Part shown: positions 10,635 through 20,509 of the stretch, piece by piece | How positions within the stretch are numbered: the stretch's first letter is position 1 | Layout of the letters: every line of letters starts with the position of its first letter | Assembly: GCA_029817715.1 (NCBI GenBank) | Contig: JARUPY010000085.1 | Coordinates: forward strand, 3,968,001-4,032,000 | Reading direction: 5' to 3' | DNA: 64,000 bases | From: Melastoma dodecandrum | Taxonomy: Eukaryota > Streptophyta > Magnoliopsida > Myrtales > Melastomataceae | The notes under the pieces: model-generated | What the model saw: only the letters and a program-made list of their open reading frames with translations | Told to the model about the DNA's origin: nothing | The model's database searches: none | Made by a program: the position numbers and the translations under genes

Positions 10635-12574
10635 ATGAGATCCCTGATCTTGCAGGTACGCCATCTTTCTCAAATCTTCTGTTCATAGATTGTTGTCAAC
10701 ATCTGGGTGTCGTGACTGAAGTTTCTTTAAGTGTTGCAGGCTTTCACTAAGTCTCTGGTGATGACGACACTTTCGGAGGTCGGTGACCGAACCTTCTGCG
10801 TTGCGGCTGTAAGAAAGATCTCAAATATGACCTTATATACCTGTTCTCTTTGTCTCTTTTATTGAGCTGGTGGACTTCTTCTGTAGATCCTGGCGATGCG
10901 ATATCCGAGGAAGAGCGTCCTCCTCGGTTGCCTGGTTTCTGTAGTTGTAAGCATAATCCACGGATCAGTAGTACATTAGTTTTAAATATACTGTAATCGG
11001 TTTCCGTTGCTAAATATTTTCATGGACTCACAGGCGATGACTGTCATCTCTGCTTTTGTCGGATGGGCCGCTCCCAATTTGGTAGGGTTACTTATTTTCG
11101 AGATTCAGAAATGAGTCATAGTTTGCAGAAGTCTTGATAGATCATGGAATGCAGTGGCATGGTATAGCTTTGATTCTGAACTTTTCACCAGTTATTCTGA
11201 ATGAATGGACTTGGGCAGATCTCTAGGAGATGGTCCCATCATGTGACGACCTTCCTGTTCTTTGCGTTTGGACTCCGATCTCTCTATCAGGGATTCACCG
11301 AGGATGACGAGTAAAACGATGCCCACCTCTTAAATTCTGTTATTTTATGATTTATCACATATTGTTGGAGAGATCATGAGTTAATTTTTTTGTGTGAATG
11401 AAACACTGGCAGTGACAATGAAGAGCTGGCTGAGGTTGAGAAAGAACTGGTGACCAGCTCATAACCCAACTGATTAGAGTTTAATCACTTTTACTATGGC
11501 GTATCACTTTTCGTCATCTTGACTCAATGTCTGTCCTCCTGAATGTCAGGAAAATGACTTGAAGACAGGTTCCAGTAAATCAAAGGTGACTTCTACTTCC
11601 GAGGTAACAGATCTGGCTTTCTACTGCCTGTCTAAGCTTTTGGTTAACATATCCTTAATATTCCTGGGATTTATCAGGAGAATGAGTCCAAGCCCAGTTC
11701 CAACAATTCGAAGGTGGGTTATGTTCCCAAGGTAATTTCTCCTCGAAATCCTAAGACGGAGCTCTTCTAGTGGTGAAACTACTTCTTTAATGAGCTTTGT
11801 TGTTTGTTTGCAGGACGATGACGGCGACTCCAAGAAGAAACAGAGACCACTCATCTACTCTTTCGTCTCGCCTGTGTTTCTCAAGGCGAGATTTGTTTAT
11901 CCTAGAATGCGAGAATCGCACAAAGATCAGATATTATGATGACATTTGGCATCTAATCAATGAAAAATATACCATGGCAGGCATTTTCGCTTACTTTTTT
12001 TGGCGAATGGGGTGACAAGAGCCAGGTACATTGTGAAAATTTGTCTCCTACGCCCAGATCTTAATCTCTAGAAAAAAAAGATAGTGTTCTGGCACCGATC
12101 GCTCTTGCGGGGATGAGTGAAATGAAACATCTCCTACCTGCAGCTCGCTACCATTGGATTGGCAGCCGATGAGGACACCATGGGAGTGGTCCTCGGAGGA
12201 ATAGTGTAAGTATGACAGTTCTTTGTTTCTCAGAGATTTTTTGTCTTGCGGTGATGCTGTTCTGCTATCAAGAACCTCATGCAGACAGAGAGTTATGATC
12301 CATCCTCTTCATTGTTTCTTAAATCCAGCGGACAGATCTTATGCACTGTGGCTGCAGTTATAGGAGGAAAGAGCTTGGCTTCCCGAATATCCGAGCGGCT
12401 GGTGAGCATGTTTTCATTATTCCATCCCTAAGCAACGAATGACTGATTTCCATTTTCTTCGATGATCGAGTTTTTTCCTGTTTCGCTACTCCGTTGCAGG
12501 TAACACTCTTGGGTGGTTTCTTATTCCTGATCTTTGGGGTGCAGTCCCTACTTTCAACGGCGGCACATCCTTAG
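10635..12574 (+). CDS. GDT1-like (UPF0016) Mn2+/Ca2+ transporter
   Basis: Cation:proton antiporter of the UPF0016 family. Short plant members without a long transit peptide are placed in the Golgi, where they supply manganese and calcium. Thirteen exons: 10635-10655, 10740-10808, 10887-10946, 11034-11081, 11219-11310, 11413-11449, 11550-11585, 11678-11713, 11814-11885, 11981-12025, 12144-12205, 12329-12401 and 12500-12574. All phases agree; 241 residues. Both signature motifs are present, SEVGDRTF in the first half and FFGEWGDKSQLATIGLAADE in the second, within six predicted membrane helices. A charged central loop joins the halves. Two consecutive 36-base exons encode similar 12-residue loops (ENDLKTGSSKSK and ENESKPSSNNSK). 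The intron after 11885 starts with GC. The seven-codon first exon (MRSLILQ) fits the family's ...LQ-F-TKSL start. Confidence 0.9.
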
Positions 12575-12825
12575 ACATGAATTATGAGATTGTTAAGGAA
12601 GTCTTAACTGTAGAAGGCGGAAGTATTCTGACTTTATAATCTTCGCAAACTTTTTACCTAAGCCCGACAACCGTGCTTGGAGTTTTCCAAGTATGTAGCT
12701 CACTTCCGTTACCACACTCAGCGAACAAAATGCAACCACGGGAAAGCTTTTTTCTATACATAGAGCATGATGAAACAGTAACTTTTCATCTACAAGTCAT
12801 TTCGGTAAAGTACTGATGTATGGAC

Positions 12826-14536
12826 CTAAGAGAAACCATCCTCTGTGACGATGTTGCCAATAGGAGGCTCGATGAAGAAAACGAGGCAGCCGAAGACTAG
12901 GATCACAAAAGCGAATACAAGCAGCGACTTGCAGGGATCTGCGGGTTTGCTGACTAGGGAGATTCCTTCTTTCTGTCCTGAGGAAGAAGTCGCAGAAGCA
13001 TCATCCATCTGTAGTGTCGGGCAGGTGAAGTATCCGTATACTATCCCCGTGACTGCTGCTCCCAGGTGTGTCCTGCAAATGACACCCGTGTCACACAAAC
13101 AAGGACATATGAGCCAACTAAGGTGGATATATCACAAGTTCTTCATTTACCAGTCGTCAATGGGGCCAAAGTTGCTCAATACGAAGGAGAGTGCGGTGGT
13201 GATTACAGCCTTTTGGAACATTTTCTCCGATACTTCTTTCGATAACTCATCCTTGTTTTGCATCTGATAGATCAGCCATGCTCCAATCATGGCGAAAGTC
13301 GGGCCCTGCACAATCGATGCGTCAGTCTCTCATTCAGGAAAACCACTCTGTATCAATCGACAGAAAAATAAAAGGAGAAGTTACCGTTCCGCCAACAGTA
13401 GGATCTGGGGTGTGGAGAAAGCTCGTCAAGTTGCCGGATATTCCGCCGAGAAAGTATATCAACAAAAACGTGAACGGACCGTAACCCTTACACACTTTAG
13501 TCCCAAATGTAGCAAGCGCCCAACATCCAAGTCCCATGTGAAGAATACCTGAATGCTGAAATGGACCCAAGAGAACTCAACAGAGTTTTAAAAATCAGTG
13601 TGTTCAGCAAGAGATGCAAGAGGGAAAATTTCTGAAAACCAACCCCTCAAATCTTGTACCAGAAACATTGGCGTGATGAGCCTCCACCACTCGCCTAAGA
13701 GGATCAGGTCGTTTACTTTGGCCCCATATAGCAGCGGCAGAGAGAAAAGATACAGGCTCGAGCTCTTCACGGGGCTAGCTATCTCGAACAAGAACACCGC
13801 GATGTTTATGGAGGCAACGATGCTTCTGGGTAACCAGAATCAAGGACCTCATTAGTTTCTCTGATATTAGAACACACAAAAGGTTATTCATATCGGGCGA
13901 AAAGAATCCGGACAGACATTAGGTAAACATTTGAAGGTTCGTCCAATGGTTGTGGCACTCGAGGACTCTTTCGCGGCCGTGACATTCTTAAGCCTTTCAG
14001 CTTTGCAAAACGATCATCATCTGCGGCTCGTGAATCTCTAGTCATAAATGATTCCTGCCGAGATGCAAGCCCGCCTGCAGCCGATTTCGTGGAATAAGAA
14101 AACCCGAGATAATCAAACAGACAACATATGCAAACAAAAAATGAGCGGATGGAATCACCTTGGTCAAGTCTCTCGAGGTAATTCTCCGGCGAATCCGGGC
14201 CCCCTTTCAATCCCAGGATGCCACGATCCCCACCTCTGTATCGGAGCAGCTTATCGAAATAAGAATCAAGAACCTTGAGCTGACTCTCTTTTCCATTGCC
14301 GAGGGAAGCATAACACACGAGCCGTGGTCCTTCCCTCCGCAAGGAAGCATGGGGAACGCTACCCGAATGGTCCTTGCGCCAGGGAAAGGGGAAGAAGAGA
14401 CCTCCATACGGAACCTTACAACGCGGGGGAATGACAAACACGCATACCTGAACACCGCCAACGACGCGAGGAGGTCTCAGACCTTAAAAGAAAACCTATA
14501 ACCAGTTCAGTATACAAACGGGAGTACCATTACCAT
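12826..14536 (-). CDS. RBL9: Rhomboid-like protein 9, chloroplastic
   Basis: Chloroplast member of the rhomboid intramembrane protease family; RBL9 may lack protease activity. Exons: 14536-14528, 14447-14159, 14074-13918, 13825-13660, 13555-13385, 13305-13151 and 13072-12826, all in phase, 397 residues. Visible features are a basic N-terminus; a hydrophilic linker rich in R/K/D; helix 1 ISIVASINIAVFLFEIASPV; GEWWRLITPMFLHSGILHMG (the rhomboid WR and H-G signature); ISGNLTSFLHTPDPTVGGTG; and THLGAAVTGIVYGY with the helix 6 histidine. The usual GxSG serine reads GGTG. The nine-base first exon (M-V-M) is my weakest inference; everything from 14447 leftward is firm. The gene is tail-to-tail with the GDT1-like gene, 251 bases between their stops. 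Confidence 0.87.
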
Positions 14537-15039
14537 CGTAGGAAGGAGGAGCCACCACCAACTCGCAGAAAATGACACCACAAGACAGAAACAGAGACAG
14601 AGACAGACAGAAGTCGGGTGTAAAGAGGGGGAGTTGTAGAGGGCTCTTATGCTAAGAAAAGGACGAGTTTCGTAGGAACTGGGTTTGGGAAGAACAGCTG
14701 AATCAATTGTGTGTGGGTCAGATGAAGTTCCAAAGGCCGGTTGTCATGTCGTTTGGGAGTCATTCATTTATTGTCGTTATGAATCTTCGGACTGACTGTC
14801 GCTTTCGCAATCTGCCACGTCGAACGACCCGTAATCTCCGTCCCCAGATTTCAGCCCCTCGTTTTTGGACAGATTGGACCATGTCTGAACTGGACATAAG
14901 AGATATTTCCTATCACAATGGACACAAGTGTATGGTCTACAACAACGATTCGTGCTCAAAACGAGTATTATAAATAAAAAAGAATATGCGGGTGTGAATG
15001 ACGTCCGGGGTGCTTGTTGTATGATCCACGAATTAAGAG
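14537..15039. other. RBL9 promoter side; nothing coding seen
   Basis: About 500 bases upstream of the RBL9-type gene. There is a GACAGA-rich repeat near 14581-14611, probably in its 5' UTR. No gene was recognised. Confidence 0.4.
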
Positions 15040-15434
15040 TTTTGTTCCTTAATGACGTCATTTGGCGAAATATTAAGTTTCCAAATTCGCATACTAACCC
15101 ACGGAAGTCGGCCTTTGCAAGGCCGACTTCCTCTTGTGAATTTTGTTTTTTTTTTTTACCTTTAAATTAAAAAAAAAATTACCTAAGTGAGGGAAGTCGG
15201 CCTTACGAATGCCGACTTCCTCGTGTAAATTTTTTTTACCTTAAAAAATAATAAAATAGAATAAAATAAAATTTGCCTAAGTGAGTTCCTCGTGTGAATG
15301 ACCATTGAAATTTTTTTTTTTACTAAGTGTAGAGAAGTCGGCCTTACAAAGACCGACTTTGGTAGGTAATTAGACGAATATTGAAACTTAATTTGACGAA
15401 ATATTTTAACAAATGACGTCATTAAGGAACAAAA
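15040..15434. mobile_element. Foldback/MITE-like element with internal hairpins
   Basis: A 25-base end sequence starting TTTTGTTCCTTAATGACGTC at 15040 recurs in inverted orientation ending at 15434, and the similarity continues inward (AAATATT, AAGTTTC). Inside lie three perfect or near-perfect palindromes of about 28 bases at 15103-15131, 15192-15220 and 15333-15360, each built as AAGTCGGCCTT...GCCGACTT and separated by T- and A-rich spacers. There is no open frame. This is the layout of a non-autonomous foldback DNA transposon. No clear target-site duplication was found. Confidence 0.65.
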
Positions 15435-18084
15435 TTCCCACAATTAAAGGAGATAAAACTCAGATTGATTCTCGGCCCGATGACTGACGAAAAGCTTGTG
15501 GGGTCAATTTTGGATTTCGGATTCTTAATCCCAATTATCTCATTCTTATCCTTCTTTTTTCTTTCTATTCTTCCAACAAATAAAACAGCCATAACACACA
15601 CACACATATATATAGTTAGGGCCCATTGGGCCTTTAAATGGTGGCCCATATCATTTGCCATAGCCCAGTCACATTCCTTAAGATTCGTTACGCATCGGAC
15701 CGAACTGTTCCAGGGTTCCGCGCTCTCAATCCACGCCTGGCTCGACTGCTCGCTCGACCCTTGAGCGGCTTGGCATCGTGGGCTCATTTCTGGACGGGAG
15801 AGGGGGAAGGGGGGGGGGAGGGGAGTTCGGCTTTTCCTTAAGGAATTTTCCACCATCGGGACTAACAAGAAGGGCATGATGCCTGAAGAACCATGAGGCT
15901 GAGGCGGGCTTCTTATTTCACGGGGAAAATTGTTTTTTCTAGGTTTTGACGGTTAAGATCTGTTACCGTGATTTTAAGTAGAGTGGTTCTCACCTTATCA
16001 TCTCTCTTTCCTATGTGGACAATCTTCTCTGATTCTTCCCTGAGTCCACGTGAATGAATCGGCATGTACAATTCCATTTCTTATTCGAAAATAAACAAGT
16101 AAAAAATACATGCCCACGATCCAATTATTAATGCTACTAGATAAGTAGTATAAATAAATAAATATCTGGGGGGGTGTGTCCGAGCCTCACTTTTTGTCAG
16201 AATACATGCAACCCATCTACAAAAGGCTTTCAAATGTAATAATACTGTACCACCGTATTAAATATATTTCATGGCATGCCCCTCCCTCCCCTATGGGAAT
16301 GCGAGCAATTTATTCTCCAGTCAAACATACCTTACTACATATATTATGTACATATATATAGATATATGAACAACGTAAAGAAAAGAAGCCCATTATTTAA
16401 ATTATCGAAAATTCGAACTAAGGGGATTAAATTTATCAAATATAATCGCGATATCCATAAATTAACTAGGTTCTGCCTTTTTCCTCGAGATTTACAAAAC
16501 ATTTGTCAAAATTTGCGAATATTTCTCAAAAGTCCCTTAAAATAAAACCTAAAATATAAAAACCAGTGGTAAGAGATGTCCGGTCATCAAATTGGCATTA
16601 ATTTTCTTACATTTGCTTCTTTCATGGTTATAACATTGAGGCAGGAAGGAGGCGGGGGGTTAGGGGAGCATGTGAAGGAAAGGAAACCAGTGTCTTGTCA
16701 ATCCCATCGCCTCTCAAGTTTCAAAGTTAGGGGGTGAGGTTGGGGCTCCGACACTGCGCGAATTCATTTTTTTTTTTTTCATTTCGTAAAACTCACTCTC
16801 TGACAGAAAAGACTTTTTTCTCTCGGATTGTGAGGAGGTGCAAACTGGATGAATTTCGTGAACCTTCTTATTGTTACCAAACCTCTCCCACGAAAAACAG
16901 ACAACGACAGTCGGATTCAGAGACACAGGTCCCCCCACCATGTTAGGGGTGGTGGTGGTGGGAATGGGACACGACCCGGGGATTGGAACTTGGATTCACA
17001 CTCGCACAAGACGGAGGACACGACTTTTCTTACATCCATCTGGGTTTTCTTTAATTGGGCGGGTGATCAACGTTCCACAGTAGAAAATGTCCTTGGAACC
17101 ACGGAGAGAGTCGATAGAAATCTATTTATTACACGAGTACGTGAGCCTGCCTGCCTGCCTGCGTGTGTGTTTGTGTTTGTGTCAGACACGGAATAGGCGA
17201 AGGAATCGTCTCGTCCCCTCCCCCGACCCCCACCACTGCAGAAATTAAAAATTAATGGCGAAGTCATGCAAACAAGAAATGCGTCACCCAGGCATTTCGG
17301 TGGGTAGCATTAGCAGTTCGTGCGTCGGTCGTCCGATTCCAGCAGCATCTCCACATGCTCGGCTCTCGCTTCTCAGGGTTTTCTTTTGACCAATCATTTT
17401 CATCTCCCCCGCCCCCATCCCTTTCCCCAAACTTCGTCTCATCTAACACGCATTATTACAACAACATCCCACGATCATGTGGTCCTAACTGGTGAAACCT
17501 CGGCACAATCGGATTACGTTTGAGGGGGGGAGCAGGCACAAGCCCAAGAGTGATGAGCGCTAACCACCCTTGTCGACAGTCAGACAGACGCTACTGTGGA
17601 CTGTTGCGCTTAAAGGCCATGCAATTGAAGTCGATCCCGGAAAGAAGGGTACTGTCTACCCCCTCCCATTGAGCTTGGACACTGGAAAATATTCCCGGGG
17701 ATTGTTTCCTTTGGCGTAACAATATGTTTGTAGGGAGCCCATGCGAACGAGGATTTAAATGTTATCAAAATTCGAACAAAGTGGCGATGGGGACTGTTGT
17801 TTCCCCCAGGTACATTAGTTTTTGTATATATTTTTATTTATTTCATTTATTACACGGGTGACTAAGGTTTGGGAAAAAGGGACCACTTCCTCGAAAGAAA
17901 GGAGCCCGAGACTTTTACTATTATAAGATGCCCCGAATGCCCATATATCCCGAGGAGAATACCCTACAAAGAAAAATAAATATCACTCCACCCTTTAATT
18001 TCCTACGCCTTTTCTTTCCATTCCTCCATCCCACCCCCACCCCCACTCCCAAAGACAACTTTGTAAGACGAAAGGAGGAGGAAG
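15435..18084. other. Gene-poor stretch
   Basis: No conserved coding sequence was recognised over 2.6 kb. GGGCCCATTGGGCC and GGCCCAT motifs at about 15619-15647 resemble TCP-type promoter sites but have no recognisable gene next to them. (CA)n/(TA)n microsatellites lie near 15593-15614 and TA-rich DNA at 16320-16370. The right end is upstream of the DVL/RTFL gene. Confidence 0.4.
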
Positions 18085-18276
18085 ATGTGCAGCAAGGGCG
18101 GTAAGGACTCCAAGAGGAAGGAGGAGGAGGCGGCATCGGCGGCGCCATTGTCGTTGCCGCCGACATCGCCTTCATCTTGTAGGAAGAAGCTCAAAGGGTA
18201 CTTGAAGAAACAGAAGGGGAGGCTTTACATCATCAGAACCTGCGTGGTGATGTTAATCTGCTGGCATGATAATTAG
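18085..18276 (+). CDS. DVL/RTFL (DEVIL/ROTUNDIFOLIA-like) small polypeptide
   Basis: Plant-specific small membrane-associated peptides. Overexpression of family members alters cell proliferation along organ axes (rounded leaves, altered fruit tips). Intronless, 63 residues. The N-terminal half is low-complexity and basic (Lys/Glu/Ala/Ser/Pro). The C-terminal RTF domain is plain: [20 protein letters not shown], then MLICWHDN before the stop. The family core is a similar K/R-rich stretch ending in CWH-D/E. The ATG at 18085 is the first in frame and fits family lengths. The gene stands alone, with more than 2 kb of non-coding DNA on each side. The subfamily member cannot be assigned from sequence. 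Confidence 0.88.
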   Translation: MCSKGGKDSKRKEEEAASAAPLSLPPTSPSSCRKKLKGYLKKQKGRLYIIRTCVVMLICWHDN

Positions 18277-19188
18277 ATTTTATATGAGTTAGAGCTTGAG
18301 TTCATTTGACATATGATATCTCTAGATAAATGTTGGGCCAGAATTCTGTAAATGTTATTATTATAGCCCCGAGAGACATATTTCTTCTTCTTCTTCTTCC
18401 TTCCGGATTCCAATCTTAGGGATGTATCCTTCCTCAGAAGTGCCATCGTCAGCGTAGATCCAACTAGAGTAGTAATCCGAGATCTACGCCGGCGTTAAGC
18501 TCCCGGAAACGACTCCGGGAGAGGGTCGGCGGCCGATTCCGCCCCAATAATGCTGGTTTAATCTGGGCAAGGGGAGGTTTTTGTTTTTACTAGCATTATT
18601 CGTGTTGGGTCTGTATCAATGCCAGTGGGAATTCGTACACACGCCATGGCATTGAGGAGACATATCTTAAATCAAGTACCCATATACTTATATACACGTG
18701 TGTGAGTGACAACAGTAATACTTTTGCCTGTGGGGGGGAAATGAATAGACTCCATCCAAAGTGCTCTATTCGGGCCAACTAAACTCGTGCTATTAATTCC
18801 GATCCCACCCCCTCATCGAGCCCCCCCCAAGCCACCCCTTAGCCTGTGATCAAAATTTAGAGGTCCTCAAGAATTCAATCATATGCACTTTCGGGATGAC
18901 GCATCCACACGGGCGACGCGTGTGGGCGCTGTCCAATGTCACCGGGCACTGCTTTCCGTACCAGTTTGGTCCCCCACACCTGCATGGCCTCAAAAAACCG
19001 GGAAAACAGAAAAGGGGAAATGGTAACACGAATGGGGAGATAGGAGGAGGACATCCTTAAGACTTTGTCCTAAACCCCAATGGGGGGGGGGTCGGTCACC
19101 GGGCCGGTCCGGAGCCTGCTCATACACGGGTCGATTGTTACGGCCTCTTTGACGGAACAAAACCAAGATTCCCGGCAGTAATGTATAC
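18277..19188. other. Non-coding stretch downstream of RTFL gene
   Basis: No gene was recognised. A (TTC)n run lies near 18383-18399, in the expected 3' UTR or just past it. A long C/G homopolymer-rich segment occurs at 18800-19100. Confidence 0.35.
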
Positions 19189-19838
19189 CCTCATGATTTG
19201 AGGTTTGTACGGAAATACGGTTAGTTTTAAAAAAAAATTGGGAAATACGGTCTCAGTTTCGTAAAATACGGTTTCACCGTCGATGGGGCGCGTTTTGAAA
19301 ACGCGCCTCCCGGCGTGCCAAAGGAAGGGGCGGGTTTTCAAAACCAGCCCCTATGCGAGATGGGAAAATGGCATGAGGGCGCGGTCTCAAAACGCGCCTC
19401 ATGCCAGGGGCGGGTTTTGACTTGGAGAAAATTCTCCAAAGTATCAGAATGACGGGTGGGGAGGAGGGGTTTGATGGGGGGGCGGGTTTTAAACCCGCTC
19501 CTTGAGGGGGTTGAGGGGGGAGGGCGGGTTTTGAAAACCCGCCCCTTGAGGGGGGTTGAGGGGGGGCGGGTTTTGAAGACCCGCTCCCCCCTCAACCCGT
19601 CTCCAAGTGTCTAAACCCGCCCCTGGCATGAGGGCGCGTTTTGAGACCGCGCCCTCATGCCATTTTCCCATCTCGCATAGGGGCGGGTTTTGAAAACGCG
19701 TCCTCTTTATAAATCGGAGGACGCGTTATCAAAACGCGCCCCATCGACGGTAAAACCGTATTTTACGAAACTGAGACCGTATTTCGCAAAATTTTTTTAA
19801 AACTAACCGTATTTTCGTACAAAACTCCTCATGATTTG
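19189..19838. repeat. 12-base direct repeats flanking the foldback element
   Basis: CCTCATGATTTG occurs at 19189-19200 and again at 19827-19838, exactly outside the two inverted arms. This marks the insertion limits. The perfect identity of the two copies suggests the insertion is not very old. Confidence 0.75.
19201..19826. mobile_element. Large foldback element with GC-rich palindromes and target-site duplication
   Basis: A 626-base element is almost wholly palindromic. The left arm starts AGGTTTGTACGG at 19201; the right arm, read on the other strand from 19826, starts AGTTTTGTACGA. The arms match for about 250 bases through ATACGGTTAGTTTTAAAAAA, TACGGTCTCAGTTTCGTAAA, CCGTCGATGGGGCGCGTTTT and ATGCGAGATGGGAAAATGGC. 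The centre holds further short palindromes of the type GGGGCGGGTTTT/AAAACCCGCCCC. It is flanked on both sides by CCTCATGATTTG (19189-19200 and 19827-19838), a 12-base direct repeat that looks like a target-site duplication. Open frames inside are by-products of the repeats. A non-autonomous Mutator-like or foldback element is likely. Confidence 0.8.
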
Positions 19839-20509
19839 GGGGTGTTTAGTAGGGAGGAAAGGTTGGTCCATGGTCAAAATTATAACAATGACAAAACATT
19901 TAATAATGTGATATATAGAATGAATTGGGTGGGGAAAGGGCAGTGACGTGTGAACCACACTCTGGAGGATATCAGGCCCCAGCTGTCAACCAATCTCCAA
20001 TAATAATAATAATAATGTTTTTTATTATTTATTTTCATTACATTTTTATATGGTATTTGGTATGTAAGTAACCCCCACGTGCACATCTCTTCCGCTTCCA
20101 TTTTTCCTAAAACCCGGTGGATCCTCTTCAGGATTTCCCCACTCCCGAATGACGACGTCTTCCCCAACCCCCCACGTGCACACACACCTCCACCTCATTC
20201 ACTTCCTCTATTTAGACTTTCTTTTATGACGCCATACCCCGACAGATTTAAGCGAGTTGCTGCTACAAGAGACCTGTTAGATATTGGGGCCCTGATATGG
20301 GCCTAGGCCCAAATTAGATAGCCCATTTTAAAATCAAATTGGGCCATTCCTGGGGTCCAGTTGCTAATCATTTGTAACGACAGACTCCAAACCGAACTAA
20401 ACGTGTATATATAGCCGGGTCATCATCAACTGTCATCATTCTTTGGGATTCTCCCTGAATCGGTTCTCTATGCTTCATTTGGAAGAAGAAAAAGGGGTAT
20501 CATTTCCAA
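19839..20509. other. Non-coding stretch, promoter side of the response-regulator gene
   Basis: Contains an (AAT)n run near 19999-20014, GGGCCTAGGCCCA and GCCCA motifs at about 20287-20350, and a possible TATA segment, TATATATA, at 20407-20414. No exon was recognised. Confidence 0.4.

Noticed and set aside
13291..13305. Catalytic serine of the RBL9-type rhomboid replaced (GGTG instead of GxSG)
   Set aside because: As I recall, plant RBL9 proteins share this GGTGP motif, so it is a family trait and not a new lesion.
15619..15647. GGGCCCATTGGGCC promoter-like motifs
   Set aside because: No recognisable gene starts nearby, so I did not list a promoter.
19460..19640. CRISPR-like regular repeats
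   Set aside because: The units are palindromic and parts of inverted arms, the spacing is irregular, and the DNA is plant nuclear.
19338..19671. Arg/Lys/Pro-rich open frames with repeated KTRPP
   Set aside because: They are by-products of the GC-rich palindromes in the foldback element and have no gene character.
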